The translations under genes and the position numbers were made by a program. DNA of 64,000 bases from Solirubrobacter sp963798325 (GTDB lineage Bacteria; Actinomycetota; Thermoleophilia; Solirubrobacterales; Solirubrobacteraceae), in the NCBI GenBank assembly GCA_963798325.1, contig CAWCSS010000001.1, forward strand, positions 930,001 through 994,000. The letters are read 5' to 3'. The notes beneath the pieces were generated by a model. It made no database searches. It was not told where the DNA came from and saw only the letters and a program-made list of their open reading frames with translations. The first letter of the stretch is position 1, and the number at the start of each line of letters is the position of its first letter. This document shows positions 16,521 to 24,712 of this stretch, piece by piece.

Positions 16521-18725
16521 ATGTCCGTGACGACCCACGATGGCGTACGCGTGGCCTCGGCCGCGCGAGCGCGTTCGCTCTCGCTCCCGTATCCCGAACT
16601 GCTCGCGCTGCTCGCGCTGGCCGCGCTGCTGAACCTGTGGGGGCTCTCGATCAACGGGATGGCCAACGAGTACTACTCGGGCGCCGTGCGCTCGATGGCG
16701 TCCTCCTGGCATGCGTTCCTGTTCGGGTCGCTGGACGCGGGCGGCGTCATGACCGTCGACAAGCCGCCCATGGCCCTGTGGGTGCAGGCGCTCTCCGTGC
16801 GGGTGTTCGGGTTCGGTTCGCTGGCGATGCTCGTGCCGCAGGCGCTGATGGGCGTCGCGTCGGTCGGGCTCGTCTACGACCTCGTGCGGCGGCGCTTCGG
16901 GCGGGCCGGCGGGTTTGCGGGCGGCGCCGTGCTGGCGCTGACGCCGATCGCCGTGGCCGTCTCGCGCCACAACAACCCGGACGCGCTGCTCGTCCTGTGC
17001 GTCGTCGGCGCGCTGTGGGGCGTCGTGCGGGCGCTGGAGGACGGGCGCGTGCGCTGGCTCGTCGTGGCCGGCGCGTGCGTCGGGCTCGGGTTCGAGGTCA
17101 AGATGGGCGCCGCGCTGCTCGTCGTGCCCGCGTTGTTCGTCGCGTGGGTGTGGGCCGCACCGCGCAACCGTGTGCGCGGCGTGCTCGCGGGCGGCGCGGC
17201 GTTGCTCGTCGCGGGGCTCTTCTGGCCGGTGCTCGTGTGGCTGACGCCGGCGTCCTCGCGTCCCTGGATCTCGGGTACGTCGGACAACAGCATCTGGTCG
17301 CTGATCGTCAACTACAACGGCGTCGGCCGGCTCGACGGCCAGGCGGGCGGCCCCGGCGGGATGGGCAACGGCGGACCGTTCGGCGGCACGCCGGGCGCGC
17401 TCCGGCTCTTGAACGACGCGCTCGGCGGCCAGGCCGGCTGGTTGCTCGGCTTCGCCCTGGTGTCCGGCGTCGCGCTGGTGGTCTCGTCACGCCTGCGCCG
17501 CTCCGATCCCGTGACCGGGTGGATCCTGGCCGCGGGCGGCTCGGCCCTGACCGCCGCGATTGCCTTCTCGTTCGCCAAGGGCATCTTCCACCCGTACTAC
17601 GTGAGCGAGCTGGCGCCCTTCATCGCCGCGCTGGTCGGCGCGGGCGTCGCTCGCTTCACGGCCGGCGACCGGATCGCTCGCATCGGCGGCCCGCTGGCGA
17701 TCGCCGCGGGCGTGGTGACCGAGCTGATGGTCGCCGACATGTCCTGGGCCCCGCCACTGCTCGTCATCGGAGGCCTCGGCGCCGCCGCGGCGCTCGCCGT
17801 CGGCGGGAACGCGCGGGTGCGAAACCTCGCCATCGCGACCGGCTTCGCCACGCTCCTGATCGCCCCGGCGGCCTGGTCCGTCCAGACCCTCGGCCACGCC
17901 GCCTCCGGCACCTTCCCGGCGGGCGGCCCGGCGAACGCGGGCGGAGGCTTCGGCGGCGGCCCAGGCGGAGGCTTCCGCGGCGGCCCGCCCCAGGGCGGCG
18001 GAAACTTCGGCGGCCCACCCCCGGGCGCGCCGGGCGCGGGCGGCGGCACGGCCCCTGGCGCAGCGCGGCGGCGCGGGCACGGCGCCTGGCGCAGGCGGCG
18101 GCGCGGGCACGGCTCCTGGGGGGCGCCGGCGGCACCGCGGGCACGGCGCCTGGCGCGGGCACGGCCACCGGCGCCAACCGCGGCACGGGCACGGCGCCCG
18201 GCGCGGGCACGGCGCCCGGCGCGGGCACGGCCCCTGGCGCAGGGCGGCGCGGGCACGACCCCCGGCGCCGGCGGCACCGCGGGCACGGCTCCTGGCGCGG
18301 GCACGGCCACCGGCGCCAGCCGCGGCACGGGCCGGTTCGGCGGCGGTGGCTTCGGCGGGTTCGGCGGCAACTCCGCCGCGCTGACCGAGACGCTCGCGTT
18401 CATCAAGGCCAACGGCGGCGGCACGCTCGCCGTGTCCAGCCAGTCCACCGCGGCCGCGGCGATCATCTCCTCCAACGCCGACATCGCGGGCATCGGCGGG
18501 TTCTCCGGCCGCGAGTCCGAGGTCACCGTCTCCTGGCTCGCTCAGGAGATCCGCGACGGCAAGATCCGCTGGGTCCTGTCGGACGCCGCGGGCGGCGGTG
18601 GGCTGCGCAACGACGGGCGTGTCGGGTCGACGACGGCGATGGACGCGGTGGCGGCGAGTTGCAAGGCCACGACCGTCGACGGCCTCTACGACTGCGCCGG
18701 GATCTCGCTCGCCGCGGGCTCGTGA
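16521..18725 (+). CDS. GT39/ArnT-type membrane glycosyltransferase with Gly/Ala-rich insert (YkcB-like)
   Basis: The start is taken as the ATG at 16521 (MSVTTHDGVRV); a GTG at 16503 is also in frame. The N-terminal part has around ten membrane helices and the family's luminal catalytic loop (NEYYSGAVRSMASSWHAFLF, VDKPPMALWVQALS, SRHNNPDALL). These enzymes move a sugar from a polyprenyl-phosphate donor onto an outer acceptor. A Gly/Ala/Pro-rich stretch follows at 17930-18350, then the C-terminal YkcA/B-like domain (LAFIKANGGGTLAVSSQS, SWLAQEIRDGKIRWVLSD). Within the insert the sensible repeat jumps through all three frames and returns, so three indels cancel out and the end domain stays in frame. 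A hairpin follows the stop. Confidence 0.83.
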   Translation: MSVTTHDGVRVASAARARSLSLPYPELLALLALAALLNLWGLSINGMANEYYSGAVRSMASSWHAFLFGSLDAGGVMTVDKPPMALWVQALSVRVFGFGSLAMLVPQALMGVASVGLVYDLVRRRFGRAGGFAGGAVLALTPIAVAVSRHNNPDALLVLCVVGALWGVVRALEDGRVRWLVVAGACVGLGFEVKMGAALLVVPALFVAWVWAAPRNRVRGVLAGGAALLVAGLFWPVLVWLTPASSRPWISGTSDNSIWSLIVNYNGVGRLDGQAGGPGGMGNGGPFGGTPGALRLLNDALGGQAGWLLGFALVSGVALVVSSRLRRSDPVTGWILAAGGSALTAAIAFSFAKGIFHPYYVSELAPFIAALVGAGVARFTAGDRIARIGGPLAIAAGVVTELMVADMSWAPPLLVIGGLGAAAALAVGGNARVRNLAIATGFATLLIAPAAWSVQTLGHAASGTFPAGGPANAGGGFGGGPGGGFRGGPPQGGGNFGGPPPGAPGAGGGTAPGAARRRGHGAWRRRRRGHGSWGAPAAPRARRLARARPPAPTAARARRPARARRPARARPLAQGGAGTTPGAGGTAGTAPGAGTATGASRGTGRFGGGGFGGFGGNSAALTETLAFIKANGGGTLAVSSQSTAAAAIISSNADIAGIGGFSGRESEVTVSWLAQEIRDGKIRWVLSDAAGGGGLRNDGRVGSTTAMDAVAASCKATTVDGLYDCAGISLAAGS
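17935..18350 (+). repeat. Low-complexity Gly/Ala/Thr/Pro repeat tract
   Basis: Degenerate units encoding GAGTAPGAG-type peptides, with the core GCGGGCACGG recurring many times and spaced by about 18 bases in 18180-18240. The reading frame that yields this peptide shifts at about 18065, 18120 and 18245. Slippage-prone DNA of this kind is unstable and also hard to sequence. Confidence 0.7.
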
Positions 18726-18726
18726 C

Positions 18727-18750
18727 CGCGACCGGACCGCGGCGGTCGCG
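18727..18750 (+). terminator. Hairpin after the glycosyltransferase gene
   Basis: An 8-bp perfect stem (CGCGACCG / CGGTCGCG) with an eight-base loop starts one base after the stop codon. There is no T-tract. The rest of the gap 18751-19086 shows no ORF or RNA gene that I can support, apart from a second hairpin at 18993-19009. Confidence 0.5.
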
Positions 18751-18992
18751 TCAAGTCGCGGATCGGCCCCGTTGCGCTCCACCCGCATGGCCACGGCCCC
18801 CTTGCGGGCAGCGATGACCGGCGGGCGCCGGGGTGCCCGGCTACGGGCGGGCCACTCCTGACCGGCGCGGCGAATGAAACGGCCGCGGGACCGAAGCGAC
18901 TGGTCAGTTACGAACCCATGCGGTTCACAAGTGACCACTGTTCCCGCGCGCGAGCGGCAACGCGCCACCCACGCTACGAGGGAGTGACGAAA

Positions 18993-19009
18993 CCGTCCCT
19001 CTGGGACGG
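18993..19009 (-). terminator. Hairpin downstream of the GH2 gene
   Basis: A 7-bp stem CCGTCCC / GGGACGG with a three-base loop, followed on the minus strand by TTTCG. It lies about 80 bases beyond the stop of the minus-strand glycosidase, so it is a weak rho-independent terminator candidate. Confidence 0.45.
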
Positions 19010-19086
19010 AAACGTAACGCGGACAGCCGTTGGCGCCGGGTGGCCCGCCCTCGGAGGGCACAGCGGTGCACTTGACGGCCGCGCCG

Positions 19087-21840
19087 TCATCCCGGAAAGA
19101 ACGCCAGCGTGAACCGCGCCGGCGCCGCTTGCAGCCGGTACGCCGGCAACACCCCCGGCCCGCAGGAGGCCGTGCCGAGACCGTTCAAGGCGAGGTCCGC
19201 GTTCACCCACAACCGGTTCGTGGGCACGAGGTCGGTGACGTGCCGCGCGGCGGTCAGCGCCTCCGGTGACCACGGCCGGACGGTGAGCTCGAAGTGCGGA
19301 CGGCCTTCCAAGCGCAGGCCCGCGACCTCCGCCCAGCGGATCTCGGTGCGGCTGCCGTTCTCCTGCGGGCGCACGTACGGCGTCTGGAGCTCCGCCACCG
19401 TGCGTGAGAAACGCCCGACGCGGGCGGCGAGGCGCGAGTCCGGGTAGGCCTCGCCCGGGCCGCGGCCGAACCACTGGACCCGGTCCGAGATGAAGGGCAC
19501 CGCGAAGCGCAGGCCCAGACGAGGGAGCGGGAAGTCCCAGTGGCGGTCCGGGGCGAACTCGACGGTCAACTCGAGCCCGTAGCCGACGACCGTCCAGTGG
19601 TACGTGGCCAGGAGCGCCTCGTCGGTCGCCGCCGCCGCGAGCCGCGTGCGCACGACGAGATCGCTCGCGTCCCCGCGCACCGAGAGGGTCCGCTGGGTGA
19701 GCCGGTCGAGGCCGTGCGCGCGCCAGGCCGCGGCGAACTCGGCCTCATCGTTGTCGGTCGGGGCGCGCCAGAGATCGACGCGCGGCGGCTCGTCGAAGAC
19801 GACGCCGCCGAGCTGGCGCAGCGCTCCGGTGACCGGATCGAACACTCCCGGGACGGACGCTGCCCGAGGATGGGTGGCGCGGGCGGGGGCCGGCGCGATC
19901 GGGATCTGTCCCCAGGCGACCTCGTGGCCGGCCGCCGCCCACGGTTCGTCGGCCGCGAGCACCGCGCGAACCGTCAGCCACGTCTCGCCCGCCGTCTCCG
20001 GCAGCACCGGCAACTCGATGTCGGCGACGGCACCCGCCGGGAGCGAGCCCACGTGCAACTCGCCCGACGCGACTTCCAGCCCCTCGGCTTCCAGCGACCA
20101 CGAGAACAAGAGGTGGCCGAGGTCATGGAACAGGAAGCCGTTCTCGACGCGCACGCCGCCGCTGGAACCGGCGCTGATCGACACCGGCTCGTAGACCTTC
20201 TTGAGCTCCAACAGGCCCGGCGACGGCGCGCGATCCGGGAACAGCAATCCGTCGGCGATGAAGTTGCCGTCGTGGACGAGCTCGCCGAAATCCCCGCCGT
20301 AGGCCCAGCCGACATCGGCACGCGCGTACGCCTGGTCGATCCACTCCCAGACGAACCCGCCCGCGCAGCGCGGGTGGCGCAGGAAGAGCTCCATGTACTC
20401 GGCCAGCCCGCCCGGGCCGTTGCCCATCGCGTGGGCGTACTCGCACACCAGGTACGGCGGCCCGTCGGAGGCACCGCCGATCGCGTCGACGGCCTCGTGG
20501 GTCGGGTACATCTGCGAGAGGACGTCGCTGACGACGGGGTCGCCCTCGTAGTGGATCGCGCGGGTGGGGTCATAGGCGCGCGCCCAGTCGGCCATCGCCG
20601 CGAGCCCGGACCCGGACCCGCTCTCGTTCCCCAGCGACCAGAGGATCACGGACGGGTGGTTCTTGTCGCGCTCGACCATCCGCTGCATGCGGTCGACGAG
20701 CGCCGGCTCCCAAGCCGGATCGCCGGCCGGGTTCCCGCGCCATCCGAGCGGCTCGAAGCCGTGCGTCTCGAGGTCGCACTCGTCGATCACGTAGAGCCCG
20801 TACTCGTCGCACAGCTCCAGGAACCATGGGTGCGGCGGATAGTGCGACGTCCGCACCGCGTTGACGTTGTGCGCCTTCATGAGCTCGATGTCGCGGCGCA
20901 TCACGTCCTCGCCGAGGGCACGGCCGACCGCCGGATCGAACTCGTGCCGGTTGACCCCGCGCAGCAGCACGCGGTGCCCGTTGACGAGCAGCAACCCGTC
21001 CTCGATCGACACCCGCCGGAAGCCTATCGGCACCATCACGCGCTCGTTCGCGCCCGCCACGACCATGTCGTAGAGCCGCGGCAGCTCCGCGCTCCACGGC
21101 TCGACGCGCTCGAGCAGGAGCGTCTCGCCGGCCGCGACGTCCACGCCCAACTCCGGCACCAGCACGCGCGTGGCGCCGTCCCCGGCCACATCCACGCGGA
21201 GCCGCGCGGCGCCCGTCACGTGGTCGAAATCGGCATGGACGAACACGTCCTCGACGCCACCCGAGGCCGGACGCGCCAGCAACGTCACCGACCGGAAGAT
21301 CCCGGACAGCCACCACATGTCCTGGTCCTCCAGATAGGACCCCGAGGACCACTGATGCACCCGCACGGCCAGCACGTTGGTCTCCCCCACGCGGACCTCG
21401 ACCGCGAACTCCGACGGCAGCCGGCTCCCGCGCGCCGACCCGACCTCGACACCGTTCACCCACGCGGTGAAGGACGAGTCCACGCCCTCGAAGCGCAACA
21501 CGCAACGCGCCGGCCACGACGAAGGGACCGCGAAGGACACGCGGTAGTCGCCCGTCGGGTTCTCGTCGGGCACGAACGGCGGATCGACCGGGAACGGGTA
21601 GCGCACGTTCGTGTAGGCGGGCGCCCCGTAGCCGTGCAGCTGCCAATGCGACGGGACCGGCAGCGTGTCCCACGACGTGTCGTCGAAGCCGGCGGCCACG
21701 AAGTCCAGCGGACCGTCCGCGCGCGGCGCGTACCGGAACGCCCACGGGCCGTCCAAGGGCAACGCCGGGGCATCGCTGCGCAGGAACGCCCGTGGCGCCA
21801 GCAACCCGTCTCCCGGGCTGCGAACTTCATGCGCTCTCAC
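19087..21840 (-). CDS. Glycoside hydrolase family 2 beta-galactosidase (LacZ type)
   Basis: A protein of 917 aa from a GTG at 21840. Domains in order: a jelly-roll sugar-binding domain (WDTLPVPSHWQLHGYGAPAY), an Ig-like domain, the TIM barrel (AVRTSHYPPHPWFLELCDEY), then beta-rich C-terminal domains (VQWFGRGPGEAYPDSRLAAR). The acid/base Glu is residue 406 (SLGNESGSGSG) and the nucleophile Glu is residue 467 (LVCEYAHAMGNGPGG); FVWEWIDQ is also present. No signal peptide is visible, so it is probably cytoplasmic and acts on imported galactosides or related glycosides. It is divergent from a small membrane protein gene only 20 bases away. Confidence 0.93.
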   Translation of the reverse strand: MRAHEVRSPGDGLLAPRAFLRSDAPALPLDGPWAFRYAPRADGPLDFVAAGFDDTSWDTLPVPSHWQLHGYGAPAYTNVRYPFPVDPPFVPDENPTGDYRVSFAVPSSWPARCVLRFEGVDSSFTAWVNGVEVGSARGSRLPSEFAVEVRVGETNVLAVRVHQWSSGSYLEDQDMWWLSGIFRSVTLLARPASGGVEDVFVHADFDHVTGAARLRVDVAGDGATRVLVPELGVDVAAGETLLLERVEPWSAELPRLYDMVVAGANERVMVPIGFRRVSIEDGLLLVNGHRVLLRGVNRHEFDPAVGRALGEDVMRRDIELMKAHNVNAVRTSHYPPHPWFLELCDEYGLYVIDECDLETHGFEPLGWRGNPAGDPAWEPALVDRMQRMVERDKNHPSVILWSLGNESGSGSGLAAMADWARAYDPTRAIHYEGDPVVSDVLSQMYPTHEAVDAIGGASDGPPYLVCEYAHAMGNGPGGLAEYMELFLRHPRCAGGFVWEWIDQAYARADVGWAYGGDFGELVHDGNFIADGLLFPDRAPSPGLLELKKVYEPVSISAGSSGGVRVENGFLFHDLGHLLFSWSLEAEGLEVASGELHVGSLPAGAVADIELPVLPETAGETWLTVRAVLAADEPWAAAGHEVAWGQIPIAPAPARATHPRAASVPGVFDPVTGALRQLGGVVFDEPPRVDLWRAPTDNDEAEFAAAWRAHGLDRLTQRTLSVRGDASDLVVRTRLAAAATDEALLATYHWTVVGYGLELTVEFAPDRHWDFPLPRLGLRFAVPFISDRVQWFGRGPGEAYPDSRLAARVGRFSRTVAELQTPYVRPQENGSRTEIRWAEVAGLRLEGRPHFELTVRPWSPEALTAARHVTDLVPTNRLWVNADLALNGLGTASCGPGVLPAYRLQAAPARFTLAFFPG

Positions 21841-21860
21841 GCCGGGTAGCCTCCTACGCG

Positions 21861-22109
21861 ATGGGCCTGCATACGATCCGGTACGCGCTCCCGGCCGCGC
21901 TCATCCTCGCCGGTTTCATCATCCTCGCGGTGACCGACGGCGACCTCAAATGGGACGGATGGGCGATGTGCGTGGGCTCCGGGCTCGCGCTGCTGCTGCT
22001 CAACGTCCTCTATCGCTACGGCGTCAAGGGCGACGAAGAGCGTCGCGACGAAGAGCGCGCCCGCGATTACTTCGCACAACACGGGCACTGGCCCGACGAC
22101 GAGCGCTGA
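21861..22109 (+). CDS. Small two-helix membrane protein
   Basis: A protein of 82 aa from the ATG at 21861 (MGLHTIRYALPAALILAGFI); upstream in-frame codons would run into the divergent GH2 gene. There are two hydrophobic segments (about residues 8-25 and 36-53), followed by a charged Arg/Glu-rich tail ending HGHWPDDER. No domain assigned. It resembles short actinobacterial membrane proteins of unknown role. It has no obvious partner, and the next gene follows after 43 bases. Confidence 0.7.
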   Translation: MGLHTIRYALPAALILAGFIILAVTDGDLKWDGWAMCVGSGLALLLLNVLYRYGVKGDEERRDEERARDYFAQHGHWPDDER

Positions 22110-22152
22110 GGCGCGTTCAGCAGCATCGGAGCGCATCGTAGGCTGTCTGCCC

Positions 22153-23010
22153 GTGCCGCTCTCGGTTCAGGTCGGGCTCCTGTGCGCAGTGATGACGTCG
22201 CTGGGCGCGATCGTCGGGTTCTTTCTCAAGCACAAGGGCGCCGTGAACGCCCCACCGGTCCAGTGGCGGCGCCCGGTGCACAGCACGATCGAGCTCTTCA
22301 AGTCACCGATCTACACGATCGGCTGCGTCGTGGCCACGACCTCCTGGGGCTTCCACGTCGCCGCGCTCGCGCTGGCGCCGATCAGCGTCGTGCAGTCGGT
22401 GATCGCCGGCGGGCTCGTGTTCGTGACTGTCGTCGCTGACCGCTTCTTCGGCCAGTCCGTCTCACGGCGCGAGTGGATCGGCGTCGCCCTGACCGCCGCC
22501 GGCCTGGCGTTCCTGGCGGCCACGCTGGAAGGGACGACCGACAGCGCCCACGCCGACTACGACGGCGCCGCGCTGCTGACCGTGATGATCGTGACGACGC
22601 TCGGCGCGCTCGTCCTCGCCGCCCGCAACGGCGCCAGCGGCCCCGCGCTGGCGGTTTCCGCCGGCCTGCTGTGGGCGGGCTCGGACATCACCATCAAGGC
22701 GATCAGCAACCACTCGGACCTGGGGATCCTCGTGATCTTCCACCCGTTCGCCTACGTGATCCTGGTCTGGTCGCTGGTCGGCCTGCTCGTCTCCGCCAAG
22801 TCGCTCCAACTCGGCCCTGCGGTGGCCGTGATCGCCATCACCAGCGCGACGGCGAACATCATCACGATCGCCGCCGGCCCGGTCATCTTCCGCGAGCCGC
22901 TGCCGGAGGACACCGGCACGCTGCTCGTCCGCCTCGCCGCCTTCGGGCTCGTCATCGTCGCCGCGGCGATGACGCCGCCGCCGGGCGCCGAGCCCGAGCG
23001 GGCGGCCTGA
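22153..23010 (+). CDS. DMT-superfamily (EamA/NIPA-like) membrane transporter
   Basis: A protein of 285 aa from a GTG at 22153. About nine to ten hydrophobic helices show the EamA-like internal duplication: LGAIVGFFLKHKGAVNAPPV near the start, ISVVQSVIAGGLVFVTVVAD at the end of the first half, and AVAVIAITSATANIITIAAG in the matching position of the second half. Substrate is unknown; the family includes metabolite exporters and magnesium-type NIPA carriers. It converges with the epimerase gene, leaving one base between stop codons. Confidence 0.8.
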   Translation: MPLSVQVGLLCAVMTSLGAIVGFFLKHKGAVNAPPVQWRRPVHSTIELFKSPIYTIGCVVATTSWGFHVAALALAPISVVQSVIAGGLVFVTVVADRFFGQSVSRREWIGVALTAAGLAFLAATLEGTTDSAHADYDGAALLTVMIVTTLGALVLAARNGASGPALAVSAGLLWAGSDITIKAISNHSDLGILVIFHPFAYVILVWSLVGLLVSAKSLQLGPAVAVIAITSATANIITIAAGPVIFREPLPEDTGTLLVRLAAFGLVIVAAAMTPPPGAEPERAA

Positions 23011-23011
23011 G

Positions 23012-24028
23012 CTAGCCCGCGGCCAGGCTCGCGTTGACCGCGCCGAGCGCGTGATAGACGTCGGGCTTGCCGTCCCAGACGGTCGACGCGGGCCGGTTCT
23101 CGACGTCGAGCTCGTGCCACCAGGAACCACCGGAACGATCGATGAACACGCGCTCGGCGAGCTCCCACCACGCCCGCTCGAAGTCGGGCTCACCGAGCAC
23201 CGCGGCGGCGGCGATCGCCTCGCACAGCACCCAGTGCAGGCGCGAGCGCACGACGGGCCGCCCGTCGAAGTCGACGGTGTAGACGAACCCGCTGCCGTCC
23301 CAGCCGTCGTGGATCGCGCCGCGGAACAGCCGCCGTGCCTCGTCCTCGAAGCCGAGCCCGAACGCGAGCCGCGCCCACTCGAACCCGTGCCCGGGCGTCG
23401 CGCCGAACGGCCGGAACCGATCGCGCGGCTGGTCGCGGTTGTAGTGCGGCTGCGGCCGCCAGATCGAGTCGTAGTGCTCGACCACGCGCACCCCGCCGAC
23501 GAAGCGCTCGGTCATCCGCCGCGCTCGATCCACCCACGGTCTCAGGCCGGTCGCGAGCATCGCCTCGACCCCGTGCATGTTCGCGTTCGCGCCGCGGTAG
23601 GCCTCGCACGCGCTCCAGTCGCGGGTGAAGACGTCACGCAGCGCGCCGTACTCCTCGTCCCAGAAGTGCTCGTCGAGCACCTTCAGCGCCTCGCCCAGCA
23701 GCCCCGGATCGCGCGCGGTGGCCGCGGCCAGCACGACGAAGACGTGCTCGTAGGCGAGCTTCTCGCCCGGCACGCCCGCCTGGGAGAACCAGCCGCCGTG
23801 CTCGTCGTCGCGGAACGCCCCCTTCAGCGCCTCGAGCCCCCAGGCCGCGAGGTCATCGCGACCCGCCAGGGCGAATACGTACGTCATCCGCGTGTTGATC
23901 CACAGCTCCCGCGGCCGTGAGAGGTCCGGGGTTCCGTCCGCCCGCAGCCATGCGAACCCACCCTCGGGATGCCGGGATCCCTCGGCAAAGGCGAGCAGCC
24001 GCTCCCGCTCGGCGAGAAGGTCGATCAT
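23012..24028 (-). CDS. AGE-family epimerase/isomerase (YihS/mannose isomerase-like)
   Basis: A protein of 338 aa. The alpha/alpha-barrel motifs of N-acylglucosamine 2-epimerase relatives are visible: WINTRMTYVFALAGRDD, FRDDEHGGWFSQAG, NANMHGVEAMLATG, GATPGHGFEWARLAFGLG and LHWVLCEAIAAAAVLGE, with the conserved Arg, His and Glu residues. YihS-type enzymes interconvert aldoses and ketoses such as mannose/fructose or sulfoquinovose/sulfofructose. The substrate cannot be decided from sequence. The start (MIDLLAERERLLAFA) lies 42 bases from the divergent reductase gene. Confidence 0.87.
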   Translation of the reverse strand: MIDLLAERERLLAFAEGSRHPEGGFAWLRADGTPDLSRPRELWINTRMTYVFALAGRDDLAAWGLEALKGAFRDDEHGGWFSQAGVPGEKLAYEHVFVVLAAATARDPGLLGEALKVLDEHFWDEEYGALRDVFTRDWSACEAYRGANANMHGVEAMLATGLRPWVDRARRMTERFVGGVRVVEHYDSIWRPQPHYNRDQPRDRFRPFGATPGHGFEWARLAFGLGFEDEARRLFRGAIHDGWDGSGFVYTVDFDGRPVVRSRLHWVLCEAIAAAAVLGEPDFERAWWELAERVFIDRSGGSWWHELDVENRPASTVWDGKPDVYHALGAVNASLAAG

Positions 24029-24070
24029 GTCAGCGATGAATTCTCTCGCGAACCCCAGTCATTACGCCCC

Positions 24071-24712
24071 ATGATCTTCGCTGACCTCACCATCTCGCTC
24101 GAAGGCTTCGTCGCCGGCCCCGATCCGACGCTGGAGGCCCCGCTCGGCGTCGGCGGCGAAAAGCTGCACGAATGGGCGATCGCGTCCTTCCAGTGGCGCG
24201 CCGCGCACGGCCACGAGGGCGGTGAGCAGAACATCGACTCCGACCTGATCGGCGAGACGATCGCCCGGGCCGGAGCCGGCGTCATGGGCCGCAAGATGTT
24301 CTCCGGCGGCTCGGGCGCGTGGGACACGGATCCCAACCCGCGCGGCTGGTGGGGCGACGATCCGCCGTTTCACCATCAGGTGTTCGTCCTCACCCACCAC
24401 CCGCGCGAGCCGCTGGAGATGCAAGGCGGCACGACCTTCCACTTCGTGACCGGCGGGATCGAGGAGGCGATCGAGCGCGCCAAGGCGGCGGCCGGCGAGA
24501 AGGACGTCCAGATCCACGGCGGCGGCACGGCCGTCCAGCAGGCGATCGCCGCCGGGCTGCTCGACGAGCTCAACACCCACATCGCCCCGCTGCTGCTCGG
24601 CAGCGGCTACCCGCTGCTCGGCGGCAGCGCCGGGCGCCTGGAGCGCACGAGGGTGATCGAGTCGCCCTCAGGCGTCACCCACATTCGCTACCGGCTACAA
24701 CCTCATAGGTGA
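24071..24712 (+). CDS. Dihydrofolate reductase / RibD C-terminal-family reductase
   Basis: A protein of 213 aa from the ATG at 24071. MIFADLTISLEGFVAGPDPT is the characteristic first strand. Next come GAGVMGRKMFSGG (NADPH-binding), HHQVFVLTHHPREPLEM, VQIHGGGTAVQQAIAAGLLD and ELNTHIAPLLLGSGYPLLGG. The family contains stand-alone RibD-like and DHFR-like reductases of mostly unknown substrate. Its stop overlaps the GTG of the MFS gene, so the two are probably co-translated. Confidence 0.88.
   Translation: MIFADLTISLEGFVAGPDPTLEAPLGVGGEKLHEWAIASFQWRAAHGHEGGEQNIDSDLIGETIARAGAGVMGRKMFSGGSGAWDTDPNPRGWWGDDPPFHHQVFVLTHHPREPLEMQGGTTFHFVTGGIEEAIERAKAAAGEKDVQIHGGGTAVQQAIAAGLLDELNTHIAPLLLGSGYPLLGGSAGRLERTRVIESPSGVTHIRYRLQPHR

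Noticed and set aside
19540..21849. 769-codon plus-strand frame opposite the beta-galactosidase
   Set aside because: Low-complexity His/Arg/Val sequence with no family; the opposite strand has complete GH2 motifs.
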